NCBI GenBank assembly: GCA_964639215.1
Contig: CAZXCV010000006.1
Location: forward strand, 9,977-73,976
Reading direction: 5' to 3'
Length of the DNA: 64,000 nt
DNA from: UBA6120 sp964639215
Lineage (GTDB): Bacteria; Bacillota_I; Bacilli_A; RFN20; CAG-826
Part shown: in pieces, positions 9,489 to 18,936 of the stretch
How positions within the stretch are numbered: position 1 is the stretch's first letter
How the letters are laid out: each line of letters begins with the position of its first letter
The notes under the pieces: model-generated
What the model was told of the DNA's origin: nothing
Seen by the model: only the letters and a program-made list of their open reading frames with translations
Database searches by the model: none
Program-made: the position numbers and the translations under genes

Positions 9489-9561
9489 CAACCATAATTT
9501 GCTATTTTGACTACTATAATTGCTCGATGTTAATATTTGCAAACCATATAATGGATGTATC

Positions 9562-10851
9562 ATGAAAACCTCACTATTGCACAACCGAAATTTTTTATTG
9601 TTATACTTTGGCCGTTTGGTTTCTAACTTCGGCAATATTTTTTATAACTTTGCGATTGCCTGGTTCATCTTAAGTTTAACCGCTTCACCATCACAAAGTG
9701 CTCTTTATATGGCTTTTGGAGCATTGGTTTATTTCATTTTAGCGCCATTTGGTGGTGTCCTCTCTGATCGTTGGGACCGTGTCAAAATTGTCTACATTAC
9801 TGACTTCATCCGTGGTGCCTCAATCTCTATGGCCGGGCTCGTAATCATGTTTAATGGCGTAATCAATCTTGGGGGGTGGCAGCTTGATTTTGGAGCTGAT
9901 GGATTCAAGATTGCAATTTTATATGTCACTTCATTCATCATCTCAGTCAACGGTGCCCTCTTCGCTCCGGCGGTGACCACTTTAACCCCATATATTGTTG
10001 GTCCCGACGAACTACAAAAAGCAAATGCCTCACTGCATGCGCAAAATGCGCTGATTAATATCGTCGGCACAATTACCGCAGCCGCGTTATATGCTTTGTT
10101 AGGCATCGGTTGGATTTTTATCATTAACGGCATTGCATATATTGGTTCCGCCATTTCTGAAATATTTATCACGGTCAAAACAAAAGAAAATGTCACTTCA
10201 CCTTTAACTGTTAAAAATGTGTTTATCGATATGGGTCATGGTTTTCGCTACCTATTCAGAAATCGTGGTTTATTAGTGTTCACAATCGTCGCGATTATTA
10301 TCAATTTCTTCATTGCTCCAATCTTTTCAATTGGACTTCCCTTTTTGTATAATCAAGTTCTCGAAACAGAACCGATTTTTTATTCACTTGTCGGTGTGTT
10401 AATGTCGGTTGGAACTATCGTCATGTCGCTTATTTATACACTAATTAAGCAGCGCGATAAAATGTATCGCTTCATTATGATTGGCTTTACGTTATGGATT
10501 CCACTTCTGATGGCACAAGCATTGTTGGTCTATTTAGTAACTCATCAAGTTATCTCATTCGGTCTATTCTTTGGATTAAGTATTTCCATTGCTTTTCTTG
10601 ATGGAATTATTTCTGTTTTTATCAACACTCCAATTGGGGTCACATTTCAAAAATATGTCCCTCGTGAGATGCTCGGACGCGTGATGTCAATGCTAGATAC
10701 AGTTGTCGCTGGACTGATGCCGCTAGCAACTGCACTTGGTGGTTTGTTTTTAGAATATCGTCCTGTCCATGAACTATACATAATAGGCGCTTTGGGCTTT
10801 GTGATTGGAGCCAGCATCTTTTTCAGTAGCAAGAGCGTGCGGGAACTTTAA
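9562..10851 (+). CDS. MFS efflux transporter, macrolide-efflux type
   Basis: A protein of about 429 residues with twelve predicted hydrophobic segments. It starts MKTSLLHNRNFLLLYFGRLV, like MefA-type exporters. The MFS loop motif between helices 2 and 3 is visible as GGVLSDRWDRVK. I place the start at ATG 9562, because residues encoded upstream of it are polar and not family-like. It is probably a proton-driven exporter of drugs or metabolites; the substrate cannot be predicted. It may be co-transcribed with the GNAT gene upstream. Confidence 0.8.
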   Translation: MKTSLLHNRNFLLLYFGRLVSNFGNIFYNFAIAWFILSLTASPSQSALYMAFGALVYFILAPFGGVLSDRWDRVKIVYITDFIRGASISMAGLVIMFNGVINLGGWQLDFGADGFKIAILYVTSFIISVNGALFAPAVTTLTPYIVGPDELQKANASLHAQNALINIVGTITAAALYALLGIGWIFIINGIAYIGSAISEIFITVKTKENVTSPLTVKNVFIDMGHGFRYLFRNRGLLVFTIVAIIINFFIAPIFSIGLPFLYNQVLETEPIFYSLVGVLMSVGTIVMSLIYTLIKQRDKMYRFIMIGFTLWIPLLMAQALLVYLVTHQVISFGLFFGLSISIAFLDGIISVFINTPIGVTFQKYVPREMLGRVMSMLDTVVAGLMPLATALGGLFLEYRPVHELYIIGALGFVIGASIFFSSKSVREL

Positions 10852-10876
10852 CCGTGGTTCTTGGTGAGCGTAACCT

Positions 10877-10904
10877 TTGAGAAAATAGCTATTTATGATA
10901 TAAT
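10877..10904 (+). promoter_or_regulatory. Predicted sigma-A promoter of dps
   Basis: TTGAGA at 10877-10882, a 16-base spacer and a perfect TATAAT at 10899-10904 lie 27 bp before the dps ATG. The AAAAAGGAG ribosome site follows. No PerR box could be assigned with confidence. Confidence 0.6.
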
Positions 10905-10930
10905 TTAATAAGTAAAAAGGAGAATTTAAC

Positions 10931-11365
10931 ATGAAAAAACTACACAATTTATTAGATGTCCATGTCGCCAACTTTAGCGTGCTTTTCACGAAATTGCACC
11001 ACTTCCATTGGTTTGTTGAGGGTCCACAATTTTTTGCCCTCCACGGCAAATTCGAAGAATTATACGATGAAATTAATGAACTTTACGATGCATTCGCTGA
11101 ACGGCTGATCACGATTGGTGGACGCCCAGCCAGCACCTTAAAAGAATACCTCGCGAAAGCAACACTAAAAGAAGCGAGTGGCGAAGTTTCCGCGAAAGAA
11201 ATGTTAGCATCACTCATTAAAGACATGGAAGCATTAGTCGTCTCATTAAAAGAATTAACAAAAGTCGCTCAAGACGAGGGCGATGAAGCAACCGCTGATT
11301 TAGCGATCGGAACGATTTCTGAATTTGAGAAAACACTCTGGATGTTGCACGTTACTGCCAAGTAA
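10931..11365 (+). CDS. dps: Dps family DNA-protection / ferritin-like protein
   Basis: A 144-residue protein of typical Dps size. The intersubunit ferroxidase signature is visible near the N-terminus: His residues in KLHHFHWFVEGPQFFALHG and the acidic residues of KFEELYDEI. Dps forms a 12-subunit shell that oxidises and stores iron with hydrogen peroxide and so shields DNA from Fenton chemistry. It is a single-gene unit with its own strong promoter and terminator. In an anaerobic fermenter it would act in transient oxygen exposure. There is no basic N-terminal tail, so direct DNA binding is uncertain. Confidence 0.92.
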   Translation: MKKLHNLLDVHVANFSVLFTKLHHFHWFVEGPQFFALHGKFEELYDEINELYDAFAERLITIGGRPASTLKEYLAKATLKEASGEVSAKEMLASLIKDMEALVVSLKELTKVAQDEGDEATADLAIGTISEFEKTLWMLHVTAK

Positions 11366-11390
11366 TAATATTTGAAATCTAGGTCAACCA

Positions 11391-11413
11391 AAGGCGCATC
11401 ATTGCGCCTTTTT
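11391..11413 (+). terminator. Rho-independent terminator of dps
   Basis: An 8-bp stem (AAGGCGCA at 11391-11398 with TGCGCCTT at 11403-11410), a TCAT loop and a run of T follow the dps stop codon at 11365. Confidence 0.8.
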
Positions 11414-11529
11414 CTTAATTGTCAAACTTAATATTGTTTCATCGTATGCACCTATTAACTAATAATCACATTAATTGCATGTGCTCACTCCTTTTTTTAT
11501 ACTGAAATCAGAAAAAGGAGGTACGCCAC

Positions 11530-11856
11530 ATGTTGCTGACGGGAACTAGTAATATCGACTGGGTACCACTAACTATTTTTGCATTAATCGTTGCCATCAT
11601 CGTGTTCGTGCTTGGACGCGTTTTGTTTAAGAAAAAACCAGGTTATATCTTTGCGATTCCTGGATTGTTAACATTAATCGGCGGCGTTTTTATGACGATT
11701 GGGATTTTTACTAATTCTGTTGAGATGATTTACTTTTTCTTTTGGGGTGTTCTCATTTTATTAGCGGCTGCCGGTAGTGTAATTGGTGCGCTTATTTTTT
11801 TCTTTATAGTGCATAAGAAAAATCAAACTAAAAACATCGATGAGGTGCCTTTTTGA
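11530..11856 (+). CDS. Small three-helix membrane protein
   Basis: A 108-residue protein with a strong AAAAGGAGG ribosome site. Hydrophobic segments lie at about residues 11-34, 40-61 and 67-95, and the C-terminus is short and charged (KKNQTKNIDEVPF). It lies between the dps terminator and the convergent nnrD gene, whose stop is two bases away. I do not recognise a family, and neighbours give no hint of function. Confidence 0.6.
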   Translation: MLLTGTSNIDWVPLTIFALIVAIIVFVLGRVLFKKKPGYIFAIPGLLTLIGGVFMTIGIFTNSVEMIYFFFWGVLILLAAAGSVIGALIFFFIVHKKNQTKNIDEVPF

Positions 11857-11858
11857 TT

Positions 11859-12668
11859 TTATAGTGATTTAAAAGCATCCGGCAAACATTCAATGATATC
11901 GCTCGCAATCATACTCTCTTCGCCATATTTCTCTTTGGCATAAGCACCAGCTTTTTGATGAAGATAGACACCGAGTTTACAAGCATCAAGTGGCGTTAAA
12001 TGTTGTCCGAGTTTCGCTAAGATAATCCCAGATAAGACATCACCACTTCCAGCCGTGGCCATGCCTGGATTTCCAGCACTAGCGACATAACCAAGGTGTC
12101 GTGAAGTAATATGAACTTCATGGTCTTTAAGAACAACCGTGATTTTTTTATGAGTCAGCATCGAAAGATGATCATGTGGACGATCAGTCTCTAGCAGTTG
12201 GCTTGCTTCACCAGCGTGGGGGGTGATCACGATGTTACAACCATCAATAATTTCACCGAGTAGTTGCTTCAAGGTAACAAGACCAGAAGCATCAACGATG
12301 ATGGGTTTGCCAAGTTCTAATAATAATTTCAATACTTGGATGTTTAAATCATCATATGGATTCAGTCCCGGGCCAAATAGCGCTGCATCCATATTGTGCA
12401 AGAGCGGTTTTAATTCATCAAGTGTTCGGTAAGGATGAACCATCAGTTCATCGATGTGTTTGGGAACATGATTATATAAATCAGACGGGACAACGAGGTG
12501 GACCAGCCCAGCACCACTGCGATAAGATGCCCGTGCACTTAATAGCGGAGCGCCAAGATAGCCAATGCTACCACCAAAAATAAAGACGTTACCATAGTCG
12601 TATTTGTGGCTGACAATCGGTCTTCTTTTAATTTTTGGCAGACGTTTTCGCGTCAGTTTCAGGTACAT
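11859..12668 (-). CDS. nnrD: ADP-dependent NAD(P)H-hydrate dehydratase
   Basis: A 269-residue ribokinase-fold protein of the YjeF C-terminal family. Visible signatures are FGGSIGYLGAPLLSARASYR near the N-terminus, the ALFGPGLNP block, VITPHAGEASQLL and the catalytic AGSGDVLSGII loop. It repairs damaged (hydrated) NADH or NADPH using ADP. The epimerase domain (NnrE) found fused in many bacteria is absent here. The start overlaps the 3' end of the acyltransferase gene by 41 bp; a GGAAGG ribosome site eight bases upstream supports this start. Confidence 0.88.
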   Translation of the reverse strand: MYLKLTRKRLPKIKRRPIVSHKYDYGNVFIFGGSIGYLGAPLLSARASYRSGAGLVHLVVPSDLYNHVPKHIDELMVHPYRTLDELKPLLHNMDAALFGPGLNPYDDLNIQVLKLLLELGKPIIVDASGLVTLKQLLGEIIDGCNIVITPHAGEASQLLETDRPHDHLSMLTHKKITVVLKDHEVHITSRHLGYVASAGNPGMATAGSGDVLSGIILAKLGQHLTPLDACKLGVYLHQKAGAYAKEKYGEESMIASDIIECLPDAFKSL

Positions 12669-13944
12669 GATGTAAACCTTCCAGTACCTTTATTTTATAC
12701 AATTCTTCAACGGCAAAGTGCAATTTTGTAACACTAAATGATTGATCAACACTATAAAGATAATATGTATCATGAAGTGTCGACACACTAAAACCATCAC
12801 CTTTACCAAAATATTCATATTCAATATGTACACTATAATTCTCTAAGGGACCTTTATTTAAAGCAAATGGCGTTCCATTAAACATCCCACTTAAATTGAA
12901 TCCTGTCAAATCATGATGGAACTTAGCAGTGCCAAGTCGATAATATCCCGTTTCATTTTGAAGAATATCGACGTGGACATCGCTTTCAATCCGATAACTT
13001 CCATCTTTAATTTGCTTGGCTACTTGGGAACGTTCCCATTCATACCAATCGGGAATATGGGAGAACTCTGTTTTACCATTATTAGAGGCGAGTTGCCCAT
13101 ATTCATCCATGATGTACTCTGCCCCACACGATTTGCAGGCGAGACTCGATCCCGATGATGACATCTTGCCTTCCGCCTTGCAGCGTGGACATTGATATAG
13201 AATCTTATGGATTCCTTCTGCCCGCCACGGTTCCTTAATCCGTAGCTGCTGTTCTTTTTGATATTGATAATCATCATAAGTAAATGCTTGACGGATTTTT
13301 TCATTGAGCTCAGCAACTGAAAAGGTTTGTGTGTCTTCCTTCGTAAAAATAAGTGAGAAATCCGCACTTGTAGCAACTTTTCGTTTTTTTAAATTCCAGA
13401 CAGGTTGCTGCAGATGGTGACCATGACATATAAGTGTGACAACAGGAACTTTTAAGAGTTTCACCATTTTTCCAAGACTTTCAGGTAATATTGCCGTGGT
13501 GCCCGTTAATGAATAGCGAGCCTCTGGATATACCGCGCAAATGTAATGATTATGCTCAAGACTATGTTTAATCTTTTTGATAAGCGGTGCATCTGGGACA
13601 AATTTTCGCTTTAAAACACAGCCGACATTCCGCAACAACTGTTCGCGATTAATGAAGCCATCAATCGCCACAATATAATTGGCTATATGTGGAAATAATG
13701 CGCGCGTTGCGACTTTAAAATCAAAGAAACTGTTGTGATTGCATAACAATAGATACGGTGGCTTGATGCCATCCATCTTATGTTTACGAATTTTCACATG
13801 ATATTTCAATGTCTCTGGATACGCTAATAACCATGCAAGTGGACGCAAAAACCATTTAGCCCGTCTGGGCATTTCATTCATATCCCAGCTTTTCATTTTT
13901 TTAACTTCTTCAAGTGTCGCGTATTTTACTTCACTAATTTTCAT
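12628..13944 (-). CDS. PlsC-like acyltransferase with C-terminal zinc ribbon
   Basis: A 438-residue protein. Residues about 60-200 form an acylglycerolphosphate acyltransferase-like domain with the H-x4-D motif NHNSFFD and the second block VYPEARYS. Unusually for PlsC, which is often 200-250 residues, a zinc ribbon follows (CPRC then CKSC, near residues 245-265), then a beta-rich C-terminal region of about 170 residues. It may esterify lysophosphatidate or another lipid, with the ribbon serving regulation or partner binding. The gene overlaps nnrD by 41 bp and has a GGGAG ribosome site. The TPM-protein gene lies directly upstream. Confidence 0.7.
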   Translation of the reverse strand: MKISEVKYATLEEVKKMKSWDMNEMPRRAKWFLRPLAWLLAYPETLKYHVKIRKHKMDGIKPPYLLLCNHNSFFDFKVATRALFPHIANYIVAIDGFINREQLLRNVGCVLKRKFVPDAPLIKKIKHSLEHNHYICAVYPEARYSLTGTTAILPESLGKMVKLLKVPVVTLICHGHHLQQPVWNLKKRKVATSADFSLIFTKEDTQTFSVAELNEKIRQAFTYDDYQYQKEQQLRIKEPWRAEGIHKILYQCPRCKAEGKMSSSGSSLACKSCGAEYIMDEYGQLASNNGKTEFSHIPDWYEWERSQVAKQIKDGSYRIESDVHVDILQNETGYYRLGTAKFHHDLTGFNLSGMFNGTPFALNKGPLENYSVHIEYEYFGKGDGFSVSTLHDTYYLYSVDQSFSVTKLHFAVEELYKIKVLEGLHHVPETDAKTSAKN

Positions 13945-13955
13945 AACTTCTCCCT

Positions 13956-14801
13956 TTACCGGCGATGCCGGAAAATGCCGGCGCCAAGACTAGAGCCGCC
14001 ACCACCTTTGATTGCGACACCACTCGCTAGTGTGAATGCAAAGATGAATGTCCCGAATAATAATTTATCGACAATGGACCCATATGATGAGAAAAAGTAA
14101 TTAAAAACGGAAATTGATGAACTTGTATTGTAGAAGGAACCGCCAATAGAGTTATCAAAATAATCCTCGTACCATATTTCAAATTCCGCTTGAGGCATCA
14201 CATATTCCGGCTTGTCATAAATTTCACCATAAGCGACATTCAGTAACTCATTCATCAATGTGGCGACACCCATACCTAAATCATAATCATAACTAATGAC
14301 TGGCGTTCCATCGGGAACGTGATGTTGGATTGTTGCCTCTAACATTTGATAAAGGCGTATTGTGCCCATATATTCAGCAATTTTATCACCAGTTTCAATT
14401 TGCACTTCGGTAAGACTATAGTTACCAGCGTCGAATGGTTCTAACGGCAAAAAGTACAAAATAACGAGGACGCCCATGCCTTTCTTACCGACTTGCCATT
14501 CATTGAACCACGCATTTTTATCATAGTTGCCAAGTTCATCTTCGCTTTCAATCATCACCGTCGTTACGACAATTTGGATGCCACCAATTTCTGGTTCATC
14601 TTTGTATGTTTCATAAAGATCTTCACTTTCAGAAATCAAAAAGTTTTCAAGACGGGGTCCGAACATGTCGGCAAAATCACTGACATAGAAGGCTTCGCTT
14701 GGTCGTGGATATTCGGCGCCCGAACAACTGCGTACGCCAAAAATAACGAGAAAAACGAGGGCACCAAGTGCTAGTAAGCTTCGAATGATAAATTTAATCA
14801 T
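13956..14801 (-). CDS. TPM-domain membrane-anchored protein
   Basis: The 281-residue protein begins with a hydrophobic signal or anchor (IIRSLLALGALVFLVIFG). An extracytoplasmic TPM-type domain follows (PRPSEAFYVSDFADMF, IGGIQIVVTTV, GMGVLVILYFL). A second membrane segment lies near residues 240-265, and the end is glycine-rich (KGGGGSSLGAGIFRHRR), the usual YgcG/TPM tail. TPM domains are linked to envelope maintenance and membrane-protein assembly; the biochemical role is not settled. LemA is encoded 25 bp upstream, a common pairing. No clear ribosome site precedes the ATG. Confidence 0.75.
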   Translation of the reverse strand: MIKFIIRSLLALGALVFLVIFGVRSCSGAEYPRPSEAFYVSDFADMFGPRLENFLISESEDLYETYKDEPEIGGIQIVVTTVMIESEDELGNYDKNAWFNEWQVGKKGMGVLVILYFLPLEPFDAGNYSLTEVQIETGDKIAEYMGTIRLYQMLEATIQHHVPDGTPVISYDYDLGMGVATLMNELLNVAYGEIYDKPEYVMPQAEFEIWYEDYFDNSIGGSFYNTSSSISVFNYFFSSYGSIVDKLLFGTFIFAFTLASGVAIKGGGGSSLGAGIFRHRR

Positions 14802-14826
14802 AAAAGGGGGTGCCTACAAGCGTAGA

Positions 14827-15390
14827 TTAGGCAGCCTCAGTTAATGACCAAAGTGGGTATTCAATTGTATAATCAAACATTTTGGCAAACAAAATCGTCG
14901 GGAATTTTTTAATGGTTGTATTAAATGCGGTCGCTTCGGCGTTATACGCTTCGCGGGCATTTTTTAAAGTTATCTCGCGTTGTTCAATCGTCGCCATGTA
15001 ACCCATCACGACGTTATCGCCTTGGATTTCAGGATTATCTTCAACGACGACGAGGAAGCTCGAATATGCGAGTGAAGTGCTCAAATCAGCTTCAAACAAG
15101 TCTTCAAATGTCAAAGAATCAAGCGCATCAGCATAATCTGAGCGCGCATCGGTAATTTGTCCATAAATATCCGATTCATGGTCAAGATAGGTGTCAGCAG
15201 CGACCCACATCGTCTCGAGAATCGCATTACGCGCGGTCAATGCGGTGACGATATTTGCTCGTTTTAACTTCACTTGTTGATCAGCGGTGACGAGAGTATT
15301 ATAGGTCGCCCACGTCATGATGCCAAAGATAAGGCCGAAGAGTACAATGATTGACGGAATCGCAATGGCAGCAATAGCTTTTATCTTCAT
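14827..15390 (-). CDS. lemA: LemA family protein
   Basis: A protein of 187 residues with an N-terminal membrane segment (KAIAAIAIPSIIVLFGLIFG) and an extracytoplasmic helical domain starting ATYNTLVTADQQVKLKRANI, matching the LemA helical bundle. The ATG at 15390 is preceded by TAGGAGAT; upstream in-frame residues are not family-like. The function of LemA proteins is unclear; they commonly pair with TPM proteins, as here. The family motif that mentions RR-x-x-L-I-P-N is changed in this copy (RANIVTALT), so it is a divergent member. Confidence 0.75.
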   Translation of the reverse strand: MKIKAIAAIAIPSIIVLFGLIFGIMTWATYNTLVTADQQVKLKRANIVTALTARNAILETMWVAADTYLDHESDIYGQITDARSDYADALDSLTFEDLFEADLSTSLAYSSFLVVVEDNPEIQGDNVVMGYMATIEQREITLKNAREAYNAEATAFNTTIKKFPTILFAKMFDYTIEYPLWSLTEAA

Positions 15391-15501
15391 ATTTAATCTC
15401 CTAGGAATATGATAATACATTTATATTAAACAAAAAGAGAAATACTCACTATGAATTATTGAATTTTTTCTTGTTAAGATGATTCAGTTGTTCTCACCAC
15501 G

Positions 15502-15858
15502 TTAAAACCAAAAGATGATCGAACTAATAATGGCGATGATAAAACAAAATAACGCTCCAAAATAAAGTGGATAGCGTCGCAAGCGTGTCTCATAGATGGC
15601 CGTTTGCGGTAGTGGCTGTTTGAAACTATTATGCGTATGGCGATAATAAGCGATATAAGCATCGCCAAGGATGTATCCTAATAGCGCTTCAATTATTCCA
15701 ACGATCATAAAAAACCGCCCCAGTGGTAAAACTTGAAGCGTTGGAAACCATGGTGTTAATGCAATGACAACAAATTGACCATAGCCAATTAAAAAAGGTC
15801 CTAATACGAACATACTAGTTAAAGCGATGATGCGCGTACGATTAGACCATTTTTTCAT
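15502..15858 (-). CDS. Three-helix membrane protein downstream of opp genes
   Basis: A protein of about 118 residues with hydrophobic segments near 9-38, 45-68 and 96-118. It lies just after oppF. ATG 15858 is taken as the start; a TTG at 15867, immediately after the oppF stop, would add three residues. No strong ribosome site is visible for either, so translation may be coupled to oppF. I recognise no family. Co-transcription with the peptide transporter is likely but a link in function is only inferred. Confidence 0.5.
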   Translation of the reverse strand: MKKWSNRTRIIALTSMFVLGPFLIGYGQFVVIALTPWFPTLQVLPLGRFFMIVGIIEALLGYILGDAYIAYYRHTHNSFKQPLPQTAIYETRLRRYPLYFGALFCFIIAIISSIIFWF

Positions 15859-15867
15859 ATTCGACAA

Positions 15868-16812
15868 TTACTTTAGGCGTTTTTTATATTCTTCTTGTTC
15901 TTGCTTATTCGCGTAAATCCAGTGATGTGGTGCAATTTCGATAAATTCGGGTTTATCCGTGTGGTAAGCATGTTGCCGTGGATCATAAATGACGTTTTTA
16001 TGTTTATGTTCAAGCTCGGGATCAGGCAATGGAATTGAAGCGAGCAATGACTTTGTGTATGGATGGAGTGGATGCTGGAATAATTCGAGTGAATCAGCAA
16101 GTTCGACAATACGGCCTTGGTAAATGACGGCGATCCGATCGGCAATATATTTCACAACTGATAAATCGTGGGCAATGAAAAGCATCCCCATGTCAGTTTC
16201 TTTTTGATAGTCTTTGAGCAAGTTTAAAACTTGGGCGCGAATCGAGACATCGAGGGCGCTAATTGGTTCGTCAGCCACAATAAAACGCGGATGCATAATC
16301 AGTGCTCGGGCAATTCCGATACGTTGTCGTTGGCCACCGGAGAATTCATGTGGATAACGTGACAGATGTTCAGGTAGTAATCCGACGTTTAAAATCGAAT
16401 CAATAATTTTTTGGCGTCGTTCATCTTTATCGCGATATAACCGATAATTATCAATTCCTTCAGATACGATATAGTCGACCGTTGCCCGTTCATTCAAACT
16501 TGAGGCGGGATCTTGGAAAATCATCTGGATATTTTCGTGAACGAATTGAAGTTCCTGCTTCGAAATTTTTCCTGAAATTCGTTTTCCTTCAAATAAAATC
16601 TTTCCTTTACGACATGGATTAATTCTAATAATCGCGCGACCGATTGTTGTTTTTCCAGAGCCGGATTCACCAACAAGTCCCAGGGTTTCGCCTGGAAATA
16701 TTTTAAGATTACAGTCCATAACAACGGCTTTATATTGACCGCGATATAAAAAGCCAATCTCAACGTTTTGGAGTTCTAAAATGGGCTGTAGATCAAGATT
16801 ATTTTTGCTCAT
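15868..16812 (-). CDS. oppF: Oligopeptide ABC transporter ATP-binding protein OppF
   Basis: A 314-residue ATPase with Walker A GESGSGKTT, signature SGGQRQRIGIARAL and Walker B FIVADEPIS, followed by the Opp/Dpp C-terminal extension (HPLHPYTKSLL). It powers peptide import together with OppD. The start overlaps oppD by 14 bp. The order oppA-B-C-D-F on the minus strand is the standard Gram-positive one. Confidence 0.92.
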   Translation of the reverse strand: MSKNNLDLQPILELQNVEIGFLYRGQYKAVVMDCNLKIFPGETLGLVGESGSGKTTIGRAIIRINPCRKGKILFEGKRISGKISKQELQFVHENIQMIFQDPASSLNERATVDYIVSEGIDNYRLYRDKDERRQKIIDSILNVGLLPEHLSRYPHEFSGGQRQRIGIARALIMHPRFIVADEPISALDVSIRAQVLNLLKDYQKETDMGMLFIAHDLSVVKYIADRIAVIYQGRIVELADSLELFQHPLHPYTKSLLASIPLPDPELEHKHKNVIYDPRQHAYHTDKPEFIEIAPHHWIYANKQEQEEYKKRLK

Positions 16813-17878
16813 TTTGGTCTAACTCCTTTGAAATTTGTGAATATGAATACATTTTTTCATGTAGGTTTTGAATGGCCGAGGGTTTTTCTACTTGAGGGGC
16901 ACGCTCATCAAGTAACCAAGTAGCGGCGTAATGTGTATCTGTGATTTTGACCATCGGCGGTTCTTCAAGAAAATCAATTTTCAAAGCGTAAGGGTTTCTC
17001 TGGGCAAAGGCATCACCAACGATAGTTTTAAATAGTGATGGTGGCGCTCCAACGATTGAATAAAGTTTCGTGCCTTTTTCTCCTAGTTGCGGGAGTGACG
17101 ATAATAGAGCCCAGGTATACGGGTGTGCTGGTTCATAAAAGATGTCGCGATTAGTCCCATATTCAATAATTTTGCCAGAATACATGACAGCGATGCGATC
17201 GGCCATTTTCGCAACAACACCTAAATCGTGCGTGATAAAAATGACTGAAAATTTATATTGTTTTTGCAGACTCTTAATTAAGTCGAGAATTTGCATTTGA
17301 ATCGTCACGTCAAGCGCCGTTGTCGGTTCGTCGCAAATAAGAATCTCAGGACGACAAGCGAGGGCAATGGCGATGACGACGCGTTGCCGCATACCACCTG
17401 AATATTGGAAGGGATAATCGCGATACCGTTTGTCAGCATCTTGAATCCCAACTTCTTTTAATAGTTTAATTGCTTCTTGTTTCGCTTCAGCCCATGGCAA
17501 GTGACGGTATAAATGTAAAACCTCAGCGATTTGATGGCCAATGCTAAGAAGCGGATTCAGCGAAGTCATTGGATCTTGGAAGATCATGGCGATTCGTTTG
17601 CCACGAATCGTTTGCCATTGGCGATTTGATTTATAGCGGGTTAGTTCCGTCCCCATGAAATTAATCGATCCTGATGAAACTTTACCATTACTATCGAGCA
17701 TGCCCGTCAATGTTTTGGTCAAGACAGATTTACCAGAACCAGATTCACCGACAATCGCCAGTGTTTCATTTTCAAAAACTTCGAACGATACATCGCGAAT
17801 CGCCGTTAAGATTTTTCCACGCACAGTAAATTGAACGTAAACATTGTTAACTGCTAAGATTGGTGTTTTTGTGCTCAT
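16799..17878 (-). CDS. oppD: Oligopeptide ABC transporter ATP-binding protein OppD
   Basis: A 359-residue ATPase with Walker A GESGSGKSV, signature YSGGMRQRVVIAIAL, Walker B ILICDEPTTALD and the oligopeptide-transporter C-terminal domain (EPAHPYTWALLSSLP). It is the second nucleotide-binding subunit of the Opp importer. An AGGAGG ribosome site precedes the ATG. The last 30 or so residues (QISKELDQNEQK) are charged and overlap the oppF start. Confidence 0.92.
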   Translation of the reverse strand: MSTKTPILAVNNVYVQFTVRGKILTAIRDVSFEVFENETLAIVGESGSGKSVLTKTLTGMLDSNGKVSSGSINFMGTELTRYKSNRQWQTIRGKRIAMIFQDPMTSLNPLLSIGHQIAEVLHLYRHLPWAEAKQEAIKLLKEVGIQDADKRYRDYPFQYSGGMRQRVVIAIALACRPEILICDEPTTALDVTIQMQILDLIKSLQKQYKFSVIFITHDLGVVAKMADRIAVMYSGKIIEYGTNRDIFYEPAHPYTWALLSSLPQLGEKGTKLYSIVGAPPSLFKTIVGDAFAQRNPYALKIDFLEEPPMVKITDTHYAATWLLDERAPQVEKPSAIQNLHEKMYSYSQISKELDQNEQK

Positions 17879-17889
17879 GTATTTACCTC

Positions 17890-18936
17890 CTACCGATGGT
17901 TCTTGGGATCAGTCGCATCTGCTAGGTTGATACCGAGCAAGAAAAACGCTAACGATAATAATGCGGCGACAATGGCCGGGAAAAACAATGTATGTGGGAA
18001 GTCCATGAACGTGGAATATCCCATCGTCATAATCGAGCCAAGCGTAATATCAACTGTCGTATTGAAACCAAGGCCAAAATATGATAAACCGACTTCAGCC
18101 GTAATTACTCCAGGAATTGTATAAGAAATAACAGTGACGATGACGGAAACCAAATAGGGAAGCAAGTTATGAGTAATCATCTTAATCGGCCGTGATCCGA
18201 GTGATTTTGAGGCAAGATTATATTCACGGTTGGTAATGATGATGATTTGGTTACGAATAAAGCTAGCTAAGCCCATCCAACCAAATAGACACATAACGAA
18301 GACGAGGACGCCGAATGATGGGCGTAATACATAGATTAAAAGCATGTATAGGAGCATCTGTGGCACGTTATTGACGAAGTTACGTAATTCAACCATGATT
18401 GGGTCAATCCGGCGGAAATAACCCCAAAGCGAACCAATAAGAATACCTAAGGCCACGTTAATGAAGGAAACGACAACCGCGAGACGAAGTGATAGATTGG
18501 TACCCCACCAGACTAACCGCCACAAATCGCCACCCCAAGCATTAAATCCGAATGGATGTTGGAGAAAGAACGAAAATCTCGTCCAAAAATCGGCACCATC
18601 AAATAATAATCGGGCTTCAGCATAGCGTGTAGCTGGCGTATAATTCCATGGCACAAATGGTTCCCAGAGTCGATATTTTAACTGTAAATCGAAGAAATGT
18701 GATTTATAACTTAAATCCGATAGAGGAACAATAACAGCAAAGCCAACGATTAATCCGATAATAATCAGTGCTGCAATTGCTGATGGTTTCTTAAAGAAAA
18801 GTCGGAAGACAGATCGCCAATAAGAGTATGGCTTCGCATCAAGTTTTTCAGATTCTTGTTGTTGCACCTCGACGCGTGCGAATAAATCAGCGATGGAATG
18901 TTGGTTATCTTTAATTGGAAATTTCATAACTATCAC
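17890..18936 (-). CDS. oppC: Oligopeptide ABC transporter permease OppC
   Basis: A 348-residue inner-membrane permease. An N-terminal helix near residue 50 is followed by a long extracytoplasmic loop, about five further helices and the EAA-type coupling loop (ASKSLGSRPIKMITHNLLP). The predicted GTG start at 18936 forms a GTGA overlap with the oppB stop, and GAAGAAAG lies upstream; an ATG at 18927 is an alternative. It pairs with OppB to form the peptide channel. Confidence 0.88.
   Translation of the reverse strand: MIVMKFPIKDNQHSIADLFARVEVQQQESEKLDAKPYSYWRSVFRLFFKKPSAIAALIIIGLIVGFAVIVPLSDLSYKSHFFDLQLKYRLWEPFVPWNYTPATRYAEARLLFDGADFWTRFSFFLQHPFGFNAWGGDLWRLVWWGTNLSLRLAVVVSFINVALGILIGSLWGYFRRIDPIMVELRNFVNNVPQMLLYMLLIYVLRPSFGVLVFVMCLFGWMGLASFIRNQIIIITNREYNLASKSLGSRPIKMITHNLLPYLVSVIVTVISYTIPGVITAEVGLSYFGLGFNTTVDITLGSIMTMGYSTFMDFPHTLFFPAIVAALLSLAFFLLGINLADATDPKNHR

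Noticed and set aside
9792..10196. 134-codon minus-strand open frame
   Set aside because: It is a mirror of the MFS gene with low-complexity hydrophobic content and no ribosome site.
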